In this document: positions 1-7,744 of the stretch, one piece after another
Layout of the letters: each line of letters opens with the position of its first letter
How positions within the stretch are numbered: the first letter of the stretch is position 1
Assembly: GCF_000336615.1 (NCBI RefSeq)
Contig: NZ_AOLW01000010.1
Coordinates: 1-64,000, forward strand
Origin: Haloarcula amylolytica JCM 13557
GTDB taxonomy: Archaea > Halobacteriota > Halobacteria > Halobacteriales > Haloarculaceae
Length of the DNA stretch: 64,000 bases
Reading direction: 5' to 3'
Notes under the pieces: generated by a model
What the model was told of the DNA's origin: nothing
Databases searched by the model: none
The model's input: the letters and a program-made list of their open reading frames with translations, nothing else
Made by a program: the position numbers and the translations under genes

Positions 1-53
1 GGTACAGGCCGAACTGGTGCCGAACCCCTGGAAGTGACCGGCACCGATTCCGC

Positions 54-221
54 TCAGCCCGACAGCGCTTGCTGGAGGGTTTGTCCCAGAAACCCGATAG
101 CTGGAATGACGAACACTGTCGCGTGGACCCAGGCGTCGTAGGTGATGTCGCCGGGCTTGGTCAGGAGAAACAGGCCGTAGAGGACGACCAGCACGACGAC
201 CCCTAATTTCAAACCCGGCAC
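54..221 (-). CDS. small membrane protein, hypothetical
   Basis: I do not recognise a family. From a GTG at 221 it would encode 55 residues with two hydrophobic stretches (roughly residues 5-22 and 32-48) separated by a short acidic loop, so a two-pass membrane protein is likely. An in-frame ATG lies further upstream at 278 but would overlap the start of the divergent peptidase gene, so the GTG is preferred. The gene points away from the M28 peptidase and shares a short promoter region with it. Existence is moderately supported by the coherent membrane topology only. Confidence 0.45.
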   Translation of the reverse strand: MPGLKLGVVVLVVLYGLFLLTKPGDITYDAWVHATVFVIPAIGFLGQTLQQALSG

Positions 222-237
222 GGCCCCACCGGGACGT

Positions 238-1566
238 ATGGACGACACTGACTGGATCGGCGAGACGTTCACCAGCACGGCCGGCTGGGATCACCTGGAG
301 ACGCTGGTCGACATCGGGAACCGGATGGCGGGCAGCGACGGCGAACGGGCGGCGGCAGAAGCGACCCGGGACGCGCTGGCGGCGTACGCCCGCGACGCTC
401 GGCTCTCGGAGTTCGGAATTCAGGGCTGGGAACGGGGCGACAGCGCCGTCCGCGCCGACGGGTCGCCGGTCGCGGCGCAGGCCCACGAGTGTATCGCTCT
501 GCCGCGGTCGCCGGCCGGCGAGGCGACCGGTGAACTGGTCGACGTTGGACACGGCCTTCCGGAGGAGTTCGAAGACGCCGACTGCGAGGGCAAAGTAGTG
601 CTGGCCCGCTCCGACGTGCCCGACTGGTACGACCGGTACATCCACCGCCGGGAAAAGTACTATCACGCCGTCGAGGCCGGCGCAACCGGATTTATTTACC
701 GCAACCACGTCGAGGGCGTGCTGCCGCCGACCGGAAGCGTCGGGACAGCAGACGCACCCATCGGCGAGATTCCGGCTATCGGCGTCGCCAGCGAGACGGG
801 CGCGCGACTGGCGCGTCGCTACGCGGGCGACGACGTCACCGTCAGCGTCGACTGCGAGACGCCCGACGCGACGAGCCAGAACGTCCACGCCGAACTGGGA
901 CCGGACACCGACGAGCGACTGCTGGTGACCAGCCACGTCGACGCCCACGACATCGCGGAGGGGGCGATGGACAACGGGGCCGGGACGGCGATGGTCGTCG
1001 AGGCCGCCCGCGCGCTGGCCGGCCGCGAGGACGAACTGGAGACGCGCGTGGAGTTCGTCGCCTTCGGTGCCGAGGAGGTCGGCCTCGTGGGGTCGAACCG
1101 CCTGGCCGACGAGACCGCCCTCGACGACGTAACGGCCGTGCTCAACTTCGACGGCGTCGTTCAGGGCCGCACGCTGAAGTGTTACACCCACGGCTTCGAC
1201 GCGCTGGCGGCCGCCGCCGATGACGTGGCCGACCGCTTCGACCACCCCATCTCGCTCACGCCGGAGCAAGGCCCTCACAGCGACCACTGGCCGTTCGTGC
1301 GGCGGGGCGTCCCCGGCTATCATGTAACCAGCGAAACCGGCGGCGAGGGGCGTGGCTGGGGCCACACCCACGCCGATACGCTGGACAAACTGGAACCCCG
1401 GACGTTCCGCGAGCAGGCCGTCCTCTTGACCGAACTCGCCGTGACACTTGCAGACGACTCAGTGCGATCTGCTCACAAAGACCCCACGGAAATAGCCGAT
1501 GCGCTCGAAGCCCAGAACCTCGCCGAAGGGATGCGGATCACAGGTGACTGGCCCTTCGACGACTGA
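238..1566 (+). CDS. M28 family zinc metallopeptidase (aminopeptidase-like)
   Basis: A 442-aa co-catalytic zinc peptidase predicted to remove N-terminal residues from peptides in the cytoplasm. An inserted PA-like segment (about 95-205) precedes the metal-binding core. The dizinc ligands expected for M28 are visible: His233 in SHVDAHD, Asp245 in MDNGAG, the Glu279-Glu280 pair in FGAEEVGLVGS, Asp305 in LNFDG and His376 in the HTHADTLD segment. No signal peptide or membrane segment is seen. The ATG at 238 gives a normal N terminus. It is monocistronic, with a small divergent membrane gene upstream. The exact substrate cannot be read from sequence. Confidence 0.9.
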   Translation: MDDTDWIGETFTSTAGWDHLETLVDIGNRMAGSDGERAAAEATRDALAAYARDARLSEFGIQGWERGDSAVRADGSPVAAQAHECIALPRSPAGEATGELVDVGHGLPEEFEDADCEGKVVLARSDVPDWYDRYIHRREKYYHAVEAGATGFIYRNHVEGVLPPTGSVGTADAPIGEIPAIGVASETGARLARRYAGDDVTVSVDCETPDATSQNVHAELGPDTDERLLVTSHVDAHDIAEGAMDNGAGTAMVVEAARALAGREDELETRVEFVAFGAEEVGLVGSNRLADETALDDVTAVLNFDGVVQGRTLKCYTHGFDALAAAADDVADRFDHPISLTPEQGPHSDHWPFVRRGVPGYHVTSETGGEGRGWGHTHADTLDKLEPRTFREQAVLLTELAVTLADDSVRSAHKDPTEIADALEAQNLAEGMRITGDWPFDD

Positions 1567-2033
1567 CACGACGCCAGTCCCTTCACTGCCACGTTCGACT
1601 CCCGCGACCTGTACGAAAGAACTACCAGATTTCTAGTATTTTCGCCCCCTCCAGTGTTCCGGTTCTCTGGTCGCTGACGATTGGATATAATGATTTACTC
1701 AGTATAGAAGTAACATATTCCGTAGGTTATTTACCATATGGGTACCTGGAAATCGATGGCAGGTTGATTGGTCTACGTACTGTAGCCCGTATGTGAACGC
1801 CGTCACCGGCGTTCGCTGCCAAGCTCCCATGCTTATCGGTCTCGCGGAGTCCGAGGCCGAGTCGACGTGAGTAAACCATACCTGCCGTCGTCAGTCAACA
1901 CCAACACCAATACCTGACACAACGGCCGTCCATGTGCCAAGACGGCCGTCGTGTCCACTTTCGGACTATTCCTCTGAGGAACACCAGTCAGTAGCGAGCG
2001 CGATGCAAGGCGACACCCAGCGGCGGAGCCGGT
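1567..2033. other. 467-bp convergent intergenic region with inverted repeat and spaced octamers
   Basis: No credible gene is seen between the two convergent 3' ends. It holds an A/T-rich first half, an 8-bp inverted repeat GAACGCCG/CGGCGTTC with loop TCAC (1795-1814), and two copies of the palindromic octamer ACGGCCGT (1922-1929 and 1942-1949) exactly 20 bp apart. The inverted repeat could be a terminator for either gene, but there is no adjacent T-run. No tRNA-like fold was found. Confidence 0.6.
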
Positions 2034-2807
2034 CTATGACTCGTAGGCCTGTTCTACGTCAGCCTTCGCCGACGGAATGACCTGCTGTTCAGCCCGTCGC
2101 ATCGACCGCAACGCCTCGTCAGTGAACTCGACGTCGAGCGTGGGGAGGGCTCGTGCCAGACCGCCCAGCACCTCGCCGGGGTCGATGGTGAGTTCGAAGG
2201 CGAAGGCGTTCTGATTCTCCCGCAGTGGGACGGAGAACTCGAAGTGCGTCCGGACGATATCCGTCGCCGTCTCCTTTTCGTAGGACTCGGTGACGGCGGT
2301 CCAGAAGTCGTCGCTGTCGGCGGCGACAAGCGGCGCGAGGTCGTCACCGAACGACTGTTGGCGGGCCAGCAGGCTCTCTCGAATCCGGTCCCGGCGGTCG
2401 CCACGGACGGTGTTGCGGAGCGCGTTCCAGTAGATATCACGGGCCAGCACTTCGTCAGCATAGGTATCGAACGCCGCGTCAGTGGCGGCGTAATCAAGCA
2501 CCGGCTCCAGTTGGGCGAGTATCTGTTGCTGGTAGGACTGTAGTTTCGGCCGGACGACGTGGCGCTCCAGCGGGCGGCTGTTGTTCAGCAGTTTGCCCGC
2601 AACGCGGCTTCCGCTCCCGTTTGACCCGCGTAGCACGGCTGCCACGTCGAAGGCTGCGTACGTCTCGTCGACGAACTGCGAGAGGTAACGTTCGAACTCC
2701 CGTTCGACGGCACGTCGTGTCACACCCGACTCTGTGGGCTGCAGCGACCTATCCCTTACGCCGATGTCCGCTGCCGATAGTCGTTCGCGATACGGGCCGC
2801 CGCCCAT
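2034..2807 (-). CDS. conserved haloarchaeal protein of unknown function
   Basis: A 257-aa soluble protein, acidic and mostly predicted helical, that I cannot assign to a family. The start is placed at the ATG giving MGGGPYRERLS; the longer open frame upstream (to 2900) runs over the promoter and start of the divergent gene. No signal peptide, transmembrane segment, Cys cluster or nucleotide-binding motif is visible. The N-terminal half has a basic helix-rich segment around residues 60-100. It shares a 50-bp divergent promoter region with the gene starting at 2858. Confidence 0.7.
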   Translation of the reverse strand: MGGGPYRERLSAADIGVRDRSLQPTESGVTRRAVEREFERYLSQFVDETYAAFDVAAVLRGSNGSGSRVAGKLLNNSRPLERHVVRPKLQSYQQQILAQLEPVLDYAATDAAFDTYADEVLARDIYWNALRNTVRGDRRDRIRESLLARQQSFGDDLAPLVAADSDDFWTAVTESYEKETATDIVRTHFEFSVPLRENQNAFAFELTIDPGEVLGGLARALPTLDVEFTDEALRSMRRAEQQVIPSAKADVEQAYES

Positions 2808-2857
2808 CGCTGTACAACTAACACGAGCGTTATGACTGTGCATAACTAACAGCGGAT
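2808..2857. promoter_or_regulatory. divergent promoter with repeated AACTAACA words
   Basis: The 50 bp between two divergent genes contain AACTAACA twice in direct orientation (about 2816 and 2843) around a central GTTATGAC that is correctly spaced (about 25-30 nt) to act as the TATA element for both starts. Role inferred from position only. Confidence 0.4.
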
Positions 2858-3139
2858 GTGCCCAGAGACCTGCCCAGCGACGTCCACGCGGTGCTGACAC
2901 AACTCGCTGAAGAGGGCGAAACAGCCATTATCGCGGCGGAGTACCATACGGCCCGACAGACAGTTGCGACGGCTGAGACGGTCAGCCGGAACAAACTGCC
3001 GGAGTGTGATCTGCGGTCGCGGTTGTTGCACGGCTGCGAGCAAGTGCGTACCGCGCTAGATTCCGACCATCCCGACGCTGCCGCCGAGTATCTACGAGCG
3101 ATGAACCGACGACTTGCGGCCGTCGACGACGACTGCTGA
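2858..3139 (+). CDS. small conserved haloarchaeal protein, hypothetical
   Basis: A 93-aa soluble, probably all-helical protein. The start is GTG at 2858; the ATG two bases earlier is in another frame. Two pairs of short helices (about 8-45 and 50-90) dominate, and there is a single Cys at residue 46 near the middle plus a terminal Cys. No known motif is recognised. Its divergent arrangement with the unknown gene at 2034-2807 and the shared TATA-like word between them suggest joint control. Confidence 0.6.
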   Translation: MPRDLPSDVHAVLTQLAEEGETAIIAAEYHTARQTVATAETVSRNKLPECDLRSRLLHGCEQVRTALDSDHPDAAAEYLRAMNRRLAAVDDDC

Positions 3140-3233
3140 TACCGGTCATCGAACTACTGTTGGCTCCGTAGTATCGAGACATTGGCGGGCCAGCTCCCGT
3201 GAGAGTTAAGACACCGAATGATAATACCGTGGT

Positions 3234-3683
3234 ATGTCTCAGCGACTATCGAAGGCCGAGGACACGCTCGCCGACGCGGGCGAACGCGAACTCGTCGTCG
3301 GTGGTGACCGGCCGATCCGGATCTCTGCGGGGCATCGACTGCGACACCACGACGGGAAATGTTCGCGCCCGCACGGACACAACTACGAAATCACCGTCCG
3401 CATCACCGGCGAACTAACCGACGAGGGGTGGGTCGTCGACAAGGGCGAGGTCACGGACGTGGTCGACGAGTGGGACCACCGCTTCCTATTGGAGGCCGGC
3501 GACCCACTGGTTGAGGCCTTCGACGCCAGCGGCGACGGCGACGCCGTGGTCGTGCTTGACCACCCGCCGACAGCCGAAGTCATGGCCGCGATACTGGAAC
3601 AGCGCCTCGCCGACCGCCTCCCGGAGACGGTGTCGGACGTGGCCGTCTCCGTCCGGGAGACCAGCGAACTCTGTACCCGCTGA
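3234..3683 (+). CDS. queD: 6-carboxytetrahydropterin synthase QueD
   Basis: A 149-aa member of the 6-pyruvoyl-tetrahydropterin synthase family. It converts 7,8-dihydroneopterin triphosphate to 6-carboxy-tetrahydropterin, the first committed step to preQ0 and hence archaeosine in archaeal tRNA. Visible residues are the zinc histidines His34 (SAGHR), His47 and His49 (HGHN), the active-site Cys43 and the DHRFLL motif at 81-86. The N terminus has about 20 extra residues. It overlaps queE by one base (TGATG) and is followed by queC, so the three form one transcription unit for the same pathway. Confidence 0.95.
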   Translation: MSQRLSKAEDTLADAGERELVVGGDRPIRISAGHRLRHHDGKCSRPHGHNYEITVRITGELTDEGWVVDKGEVTDVVDEWDHRFLLEAGDPLVEAFDASGDGDAVVVLDHPPTAEVMAAILEQRLADRLPETVSDVAVSVRETSELCTR

Positions 3684-4465
3684 TGCCGGTCGCAAACGAC
3701 GCGCCCGGGGCCGATATTGAGGGGACCGACGCCGACGCGGAGACGGGCGACCTCCCCATCAACGAACTGTTCCAGTCGCTTCAGGGCGAGGGCCGACTGG
3801 CGGGCGTCCCGAGCGTGTTCGTCCGGACCAGCGGCTGTAATCTGCGCTGTTGGTTCTGTGACTCCTATCACACCTCCTGGGAGCCGACCCACGACTGGTT
3901 CACCGTCGACGACGTGCTCGCCGCTATCGAGGAGTACGACGCCGACCACGTCGTCCTCACCGGTGGCGAACCGCTCATCCACGATTCGAGTGCGGACTTG
4001 CTAGAGCGGCTGGCCGACCGGGGCTACCACACGACGGTCGAGACCAACGGGACCGTCGTCCCCGACGCCCCTATCGACCTCGCCAGCGTCAGCCCGAAAC
4101 TGGCCTCCAGTACGCCGACGGCCGACCGCGACCCCGACGGCGACGGCGAGTGGGCGGACCGCCACGAGGAGCGCCGGCTCGACGTGCCGACGCTGGCCGA
4201 ACTCGTCGAAACCTACGACACGCAACTCAAGTTCGTCGTCACGGGCCGCGAGGACATGGCCGAAATCGAGTGCCTCGTCGAGCGACTCCGAGACGCTACG
4301 TCTGCCCGCGTGGATGACGACGACGTGTTACTGATGCCGGAGGGCCAGACGCGTGACCAACTCGAAGCGACACGGGAGACGGTCGCGGACCTCGCGCTGG
4401 AGTTCGGCTACCGGTACACACCGCGACTCCACGTCGACCTCTGGAACGACGAACCGGGAACGTAA
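3683..4465 (+). CDS. queE: 7-carboxy-7-deazaguanine synthase QueE (radical SAM)
   Basis: A 260-aa radical SAM enzyme that rearranges 6-carboxy-tetrahydropterin to 7-carboxy-7-deazaguanine. The cluster-binding Cys52, Cys56 and Cys59 form the CxxxCxxC motif (CNLRCWFC), preceded by the QSLQGEG substrate loop at 31-37 and followed by TGGEPL (about 94-99), which contacts SAM. About 20 acidic N-terminal residues precede the core. The ATG overlaps the queD stop codon, implying translational coupling. An internal acidic loop near 150 (DRDPDGDGEW) is a halophilic insertion. Confidence 0.95.
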   Translation: MPVANDAPGADIEGTDADAETGDLPINELFQSLQGEGRLAGVPSVFVRTSGCNLRCWFCDSYHTSWEPTHDWFTVDDVLAAIEEYDADHVVLTGGEPLIHDSSADLLERLADRGYHTTVETNGTVVPDAPIDLASVSPKLASSTPTADRDPDGDGEWADRHEERRLDVPTLAELVETYDTQLKFVVTGREDMAEIECLVERLRDATSARVDDDDVLLMPEGQTRDQLEATRETVADLALEFGYRYTPRLHVDLWNDEPGT

Positions 4466-4489
4466 CTGCTTGCGACACCACGTACAACG

Positions 4490-5188
4490 ATGACCGACGA
4501 CACCCGCGCTGTCGTGCTCGCCTCCGGCGGCATGGACAGCGCCACGGCGGCCTACGAAGCACAGACCCGCGGCTACGACCACCTGTACCTGCTGCACACC
4601 AGCTACGGGCAGAACACCGAGGGCCGGGAGTACGACTGCGCCAGCGCGCTGGCCGACCACGTCGACGCGGCGGACTTCCTCCACGTCGAGACCGGCCACC
4701 TCACGCAAATCGGCGCGTCGTCGCTGACCGACGACTCGATGGACGTGGCGGACGCCGACACCGACAGCGACGAGATACCGACCTCCTATGTCCCGTTCCG
4801 GAACGCCAACCTGCTATCGATGGCGGTCTCCTACGCCGAGGCCAACGACTGCGGGGCCGTCTTCATCGGCGCACACAGCGAGGATTTCTCGGGGTATCCG
4901 GACTGCCGGCCCGCCTTCTTCGACGCCTTTCAGGGCGTCATCGACGCCGGCACGAAACCCGACACCGACATCGACCTCGTCGCGCCCTTCGTCGAGTGGT
5001 CCAAGACCGACATCGCCGAGCGCGGCGTCGAACTCGGCGTTCCCTACGAGGACACCTGGAGTTGCTACCGGGACGACGAACCGGCCTGCGGGACGTGCGA
5101 CGCCTGCGCCTTCCGGCTGGAAGCCTTCCAGCGTATCGGCGAACGGGACCCCATCGAGTACGCCGAACGACCGACGCACGCGGAGTGA
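4490..5188 (+). CDS. queC: 7-cyano-7-deazaguanine synthase QueC
   Basis: A 232-aa ATP-dependent ligase that converts 7-carboxy-7-deazaguanine and ammonia to preQ0, which archaeal TGT inserts at tRNA position 15 for archaeosine. The PP-loop SGGMDS is at 12-17, and the structural zinc site is Cys192, Cys200, Cys203 and Cys206 (CYRDDEPACGTCDAC). The gene follows queE by 24 nt and closes the queDEC operon. No queF or later archaeosine gene is nearby, so later steps must be encoded elsewhere. Confidence 0.96.
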   Translation: MTDDTRAVVLASGGMDSATAAYEAQTRGYDHLYLLHTSYGQNTEGREYDCASALADHVDAADFLHVETGHLTQIGASSLTDDSMDVADADTDSDEIPTSYVPFRNANLLSMAVSYAEANDCGAVFIGAHSEDFSGYPDCRPAFFDAFQGVIDAGTKPDTDIDLVAPFVEWSKTDIAERGVELGVPYEDTWSCYRDDEPACGTCDACAFRLEAFQRIGERDPIEYAERPTHAE

Positions 5189-5303
5189 GGCTACAGGCGA
5201 AGCTGCCGGGTTGTCGGCTTCATCCACACCCCTGAAGGGGTGGGCTTTCGCCTTGCTCCCGCTGTAAACGGACCGCAGACGGTCGTCTCCCGTTCCCGGC
5301 GGG
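5189..5303. other. intergenic hairpin resembling an IS200/IS605-type end
   Basis: The gap between convergent queC and mgsA has a 7-bp hairpin CACCCCT/AGGGGTG with loop GA (5227-5242), followed by GGGCTTTCGCCTT, and an imperfect stem just before it (GAAGCTGCCG...CGGCTTC). This arrangement recalls subterminal hairpins of haloarchaeal IS200/IS605-family elements, but no transposase is present. It could equally be a bidirectional terminator. Confidence 0.35.
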
Positions 5304-5687
5304 CTAGTCGTCGGCTTCGTCCCGAACCAGCCCTTCGAGGATGTACTCCGCTGAGGCTCGCGTCGTCGCCAGCGGTACGTCGTGGACGTCACAGATACGC
5401 AGGAGCGCCGAGATGTCCGGCTCGTGGGGCTGTGCCGTCAGCGGGTCCCGGAGGAAGACGATGCCGTCCATCCGGCCCTCGGCGACCTCAGCGCCGATCT
5501 GCGTGTCGCCCCCCATCGGTCCGCTCTCCTTTCGCTCGACTGTGAGGTCGGTCTCGGCCATGATGCGCTTGCTCGTCGTGCCGGTCCCGACGAGGTCGAA
5601 CTCCGCGAGTGTCGATTCATAGCTCTGAGCCAGGTCGATCATCTCGGGCTTCTCGTCGTCGTGTGCGATGAGTGCCACGCGGGTCAT
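5304..5687 (-). CDS. mgsA: methylglyoxal synthase
   Basis: A 127-aa cytoplasmic enzyme predicted to eliminate phosphate from dihydroxyacetone phosphate to give methylglyoxal, a glycolytic bypass. Family landmarks are His9 in the IAHDDEKP start, the phosphate-binding GTGTTS at 34-39, [11 protein letters not shown] at 55-65 with catalytic Asp61, FLRDPL with Asp81, and His88/Asp91 in PHEPDI. The length is only slightly shorter than the bacterial enzyme. It is converging with queC and separate from the HalOD1 gene upstream. Confidence 0.93.
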   Translation of the reverse strand: MTRVALIAHDDEKPEMIDLAQSYESTLAEFDLVGTGTTSKRIMAETDLTVERKESGPMGGDTQIGAEVAEGRMDGIVFLRDPLTAQPHEPDISALLRICDVHDVPLATTRASAEYILEGLVRDEADD

Positions 5688-5737
5688 ATCTGGGGCTCTC
5701 GGGCCATCGTCTTATGTCATTTGGACATAGCACCGAC

Positions 5738-6016
5738 TCAACTGTCGACGGAAATCTCTCCGCCAGCGGTAATCGTCACGTCGTGTCCTTCGACGGCGAA
5801 CGTCAGCGACTCCGTCGTCCTCTCTGTGACGACCGCACGGAGTGACCCGATGTCGACGTACGTATCCAGCCCGTCAATATCGTCCGCATCTAGATCTGTC
5901 GCTTCGATCACCGCATCGGCAATAACATCACCTGCGGGTTCGGGGCTGACCCAGTCGTCGGACCCCTCCGTGGCCCGGTTCCGCAGCATATACACGGTCC
6001 CCTCGTTCGAGCTCAT
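5738..6016 (-). CDS. HalOD1 output-domain protein
   Basis: A 92-aa haloarchaeal HalOD1-type protein. The features used are the APE/SPEP-style start (about 23-30), the AVIEATDLDADDIDGL segment, the central LDTYVDIGSLRAVV and a final ITAGGEISV strand. HalOD1 domains occur alone or as outputs of haloarchaeal signalling proteins; their biochemical function is not settled. The promoter word TTATAA lies about 27 nt before the ATG, indicating a nearly leaderless transcript. No partner sensor is next to it. Confidence 0.8.
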   Translation of the reverse strand: MSSNEGTVYMLRNRATEGSDDWVSPEPAGDVIADAVIEATDLDADDIDGLDTYVDIGSLRAVVTERTTESLTFAVEGHDVTITAGGEISVDS

Positions 6017-6239
6017 ACTCCAGTGTACGCTCCCTTCTCTTATAACAGCGGACGAGCTATTTCACTGTCTGAAATAACCGGTGGGCCGATGACGCATCAG
6101 ACGGCCCGTATCCGCACACTGTCAGCCCAGACAACACAGAACGCAGCTATTCGGCAATATATCTCCCCCAGACCGGCTGCTCACAGAGGGCCGGCGTTCC
6201 ACCATCTTCGCTTTCCACCAACCGGAAGCCGTCCGTGGG
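6017..6239. other. intergenic region, no gene seen
   Basis: These 223 bp hold the HalOD1 promoter (TTATAA on the minus strand near 6040) and the 3' flank of the HTH regulator gene. A further A/T-rich word, AATATATC, lies near 6158. No open frame with protein-like composition or RNA-like fold was recognised. Confidence 0.5.
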
Positions 6240-6899
6240 TTACTCGGGCGGTGAGCCGACAAGCGGCCGTTCAGGGGCCGCCAACGTGTTCTGCACCAGC
6301 GTTCGCGTCCCGCGACGGAGCCGCTCCGAGGCGGCCTGACTGGAGATCCCGAGCTCCGCGGCGAGGTCCGAGAGGGACGATTCTCGCGGGACGGTGAAGT
6401 AGCCACGATTGAGCGCGAGCAACAGCACTTCTTGCTGTGGATCCGTCACGCCGAACTGGGGAGAGGCTTCCGTGTCGTCGGTGATGGTCTGAATGTCGAT
6501 GTTGATATCACTGGACACGAGCACGTCACGGAACGACAGCACCGAACTCTTCTCGGGGAACCGGGCTCGAAACACCCAGTCGTCGCCGGTCTGTGCGGCA
6601 CCGAGCAGGAACCCGTCCGCGTTCAACAACGCTTCTCCGATCGTATCGATTATCGTGTCAGTTGTATGCAGGGTGTACCAGTGACCATCTCCTTCTGCCG
6701 CTACGTGGGCATAGTCGGTGATACTCTCGTCCTGGGCCAGATTCGCTTCGATGGCGGGCCGCTCGACGGGGCCAATCCAGGCGACGGCACGGCAGTCGCC
6801 ACTCTCGCAGTGAAGTCGCTGTATCCGTATCGCTGCTTTACTCAGCGTTTCAGCTGTTCGCTGCAAGAGGGGGGCATCGATGTGAAATTCTACTATCAT
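6240..6899 (-). CDS. Bat-type helix-turn-helix transcriptional regulator (HTH_10)
   Basis: A 219-aa haloarchaeal regulator of the bacterio-opsin-activator family. An N-terminal ligand/sensor-like domain (about 1-150) precedes an HTH_10 domain (about 160-210). The HTH region shows the family pattern: LTDPQQEVLLLALNRGYF-like start, LSDLAAELGISSQAASERLRRG recognition helices, and a basic tail. Such proteins bind DNA as one-component or two-component-fed regulators; the target is unknown. A minus-strand GTTTATC about 29 nt before the ATG supports this start and a leaderless mRNA. It stands alone. Confidence 0.87.
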   Translation of the reverse strand: MIVEFHIDAPLLQRTAETLSKAAIRIQRLHCESGDCRAVAWIGPVERPAIEANLAQDESITDYAHVAAEGDGHWYTLHTTDTIIDTIGEALLNADGFLLGAAQTGDDWVFRARFPEKSSVLSFRDVLVSSDINIDIQTITDDTEASPQFGVTDPQQEVLLLALNRGYFTVPRESSLSDLAAELGISSQAASERLRRGTRTLVQNTLAAPERPLVGSPPE

Positions 6900-7121
6900 G
6901 TCTCACTGTCACGCAGCAACGGTGATAAACCCCGGTCAGACAGTTGTCGTACCTGAAAACGGTGCTTGTGTAATTTCCGGGTACTGAAGGCTGACGGCAG
7001 TATGGACCGGGGTATAGTTGCTTCAAGCACCAATCGATAGCACTCAGGAAATCCACTTAAATTCACAGCATGGCCTACCATGTCTCAGGCTATGAGACGT
7101 GTTTCGGACCGCGATCACGCA
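6900..7121. other. intergenic region, promoter only
   Basis: The 222 bp contain the promoter of the HTH_10 gene and the 3' flank of the dCTP-deaminase-like gene, both read on the minus strand. No gene or strong repeat was seen. Confidence 0.5.
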
Positions 7122-7583
7122 TCAGAGATTCTCACCCTGATACGACCCTTCGTACGTCCCCTCGTGAGCGGCGTCGGCGAGAACGAGCTGTGCGATCCGC
7201 GCGCCCTGTTCGAGTTGGATCGGGTGGTGGACCTCCAGTAACCCTTCGCCCCGCCCCTCGTAGCCGGCGTCCCAGACAGCCGTATCGAGCATACACGAAT
7301 TACGGAGCAATGACGACCGCGGGAGGAGAAAGCCGATGTGTCCATCCGGAATGACGACCCGGTCGGCGTACTCGACGATGTAGCCGCCGCGGTCGAGCTG
7401 ATAGATCCCGTCGCTGGGTTCGAGTTCCTGACGGTCGCCGACGGTCTTGCCGCCGCGTTCGATGCGTCCCGGCTCGCTCTGCTCGTAGATCGCACCGAGC
7501 GTGAGGTCGACGCCGTTCGGTTGTACCTGCGATTCTCTCAGGTCGCCGAGGGCATCGGCGACGAACCGCCCGCTTTTGAACAT
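7122..7583 (-). CDS. dcd: dCTP deaminase / dUTPase-superfamily protein
   Basis: A 153-aa trimeric-type nucleotide enzyme that would deaminate dCTP or hydrolyse dUTP, keeping dUTP low. Characteristic segments are QPNGVDLTLG at 21-30, PRSSLLRN at 88-95 and WDAGYEGRGEG at 104-114 with a candidate catalytic Glu117, plus a C-terminal YEGSYQGENL tail that would close over the active site. It is shorter than classical Dcd (about 190 aa), so deaminase and dUTPase activities cannot be separated from sequence alone. It is divergent from aconitase. Confidence 0.85.
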   Translation of the reverse strand: MFKSGRFVADALGDLRESQVQPNGVDLTLGAIYEQSEPGRIERGGKTVGDRQELEPSDGIYQLDRGGYIVEYADRVVIPDGHIGFLLPRSSLLRNSCMLDTAVWDAGYEGRGEGLLEVHHPIQLEQGARIAQLVLADAAHEGTYEGSYQGENL

Positions 7584-7744
7584 ACGCGACTCTGTGCGAG
7601 TGTCGTGGAAAGACCTGCCGATCTGGCTGATCGCCCTCCGGTCGGTTGACTCGCTTCTGAGCGACGGACGGAGCGGGTTTTTATATGAAAAATACGACGG
7701 AATACGCGGGATTTATACCGCCGCGCCATCCATTGACGCACGTT
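7584..7744 (+). promoter_or_regulatory. aconitase promoter region
   Basis: Upstream of the aconitase ATG at 7745, GGATTTATACC at about 7708-7718 places a TATA box about 30 nt before the start, fitting a leaderless transcript. A second A/T-rich word, TTTTTATATG (about 7678-7687), could serve an alternative start or factor site. This spacing argues against the in-frame ATG at 7685. Confidence 0.55.
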
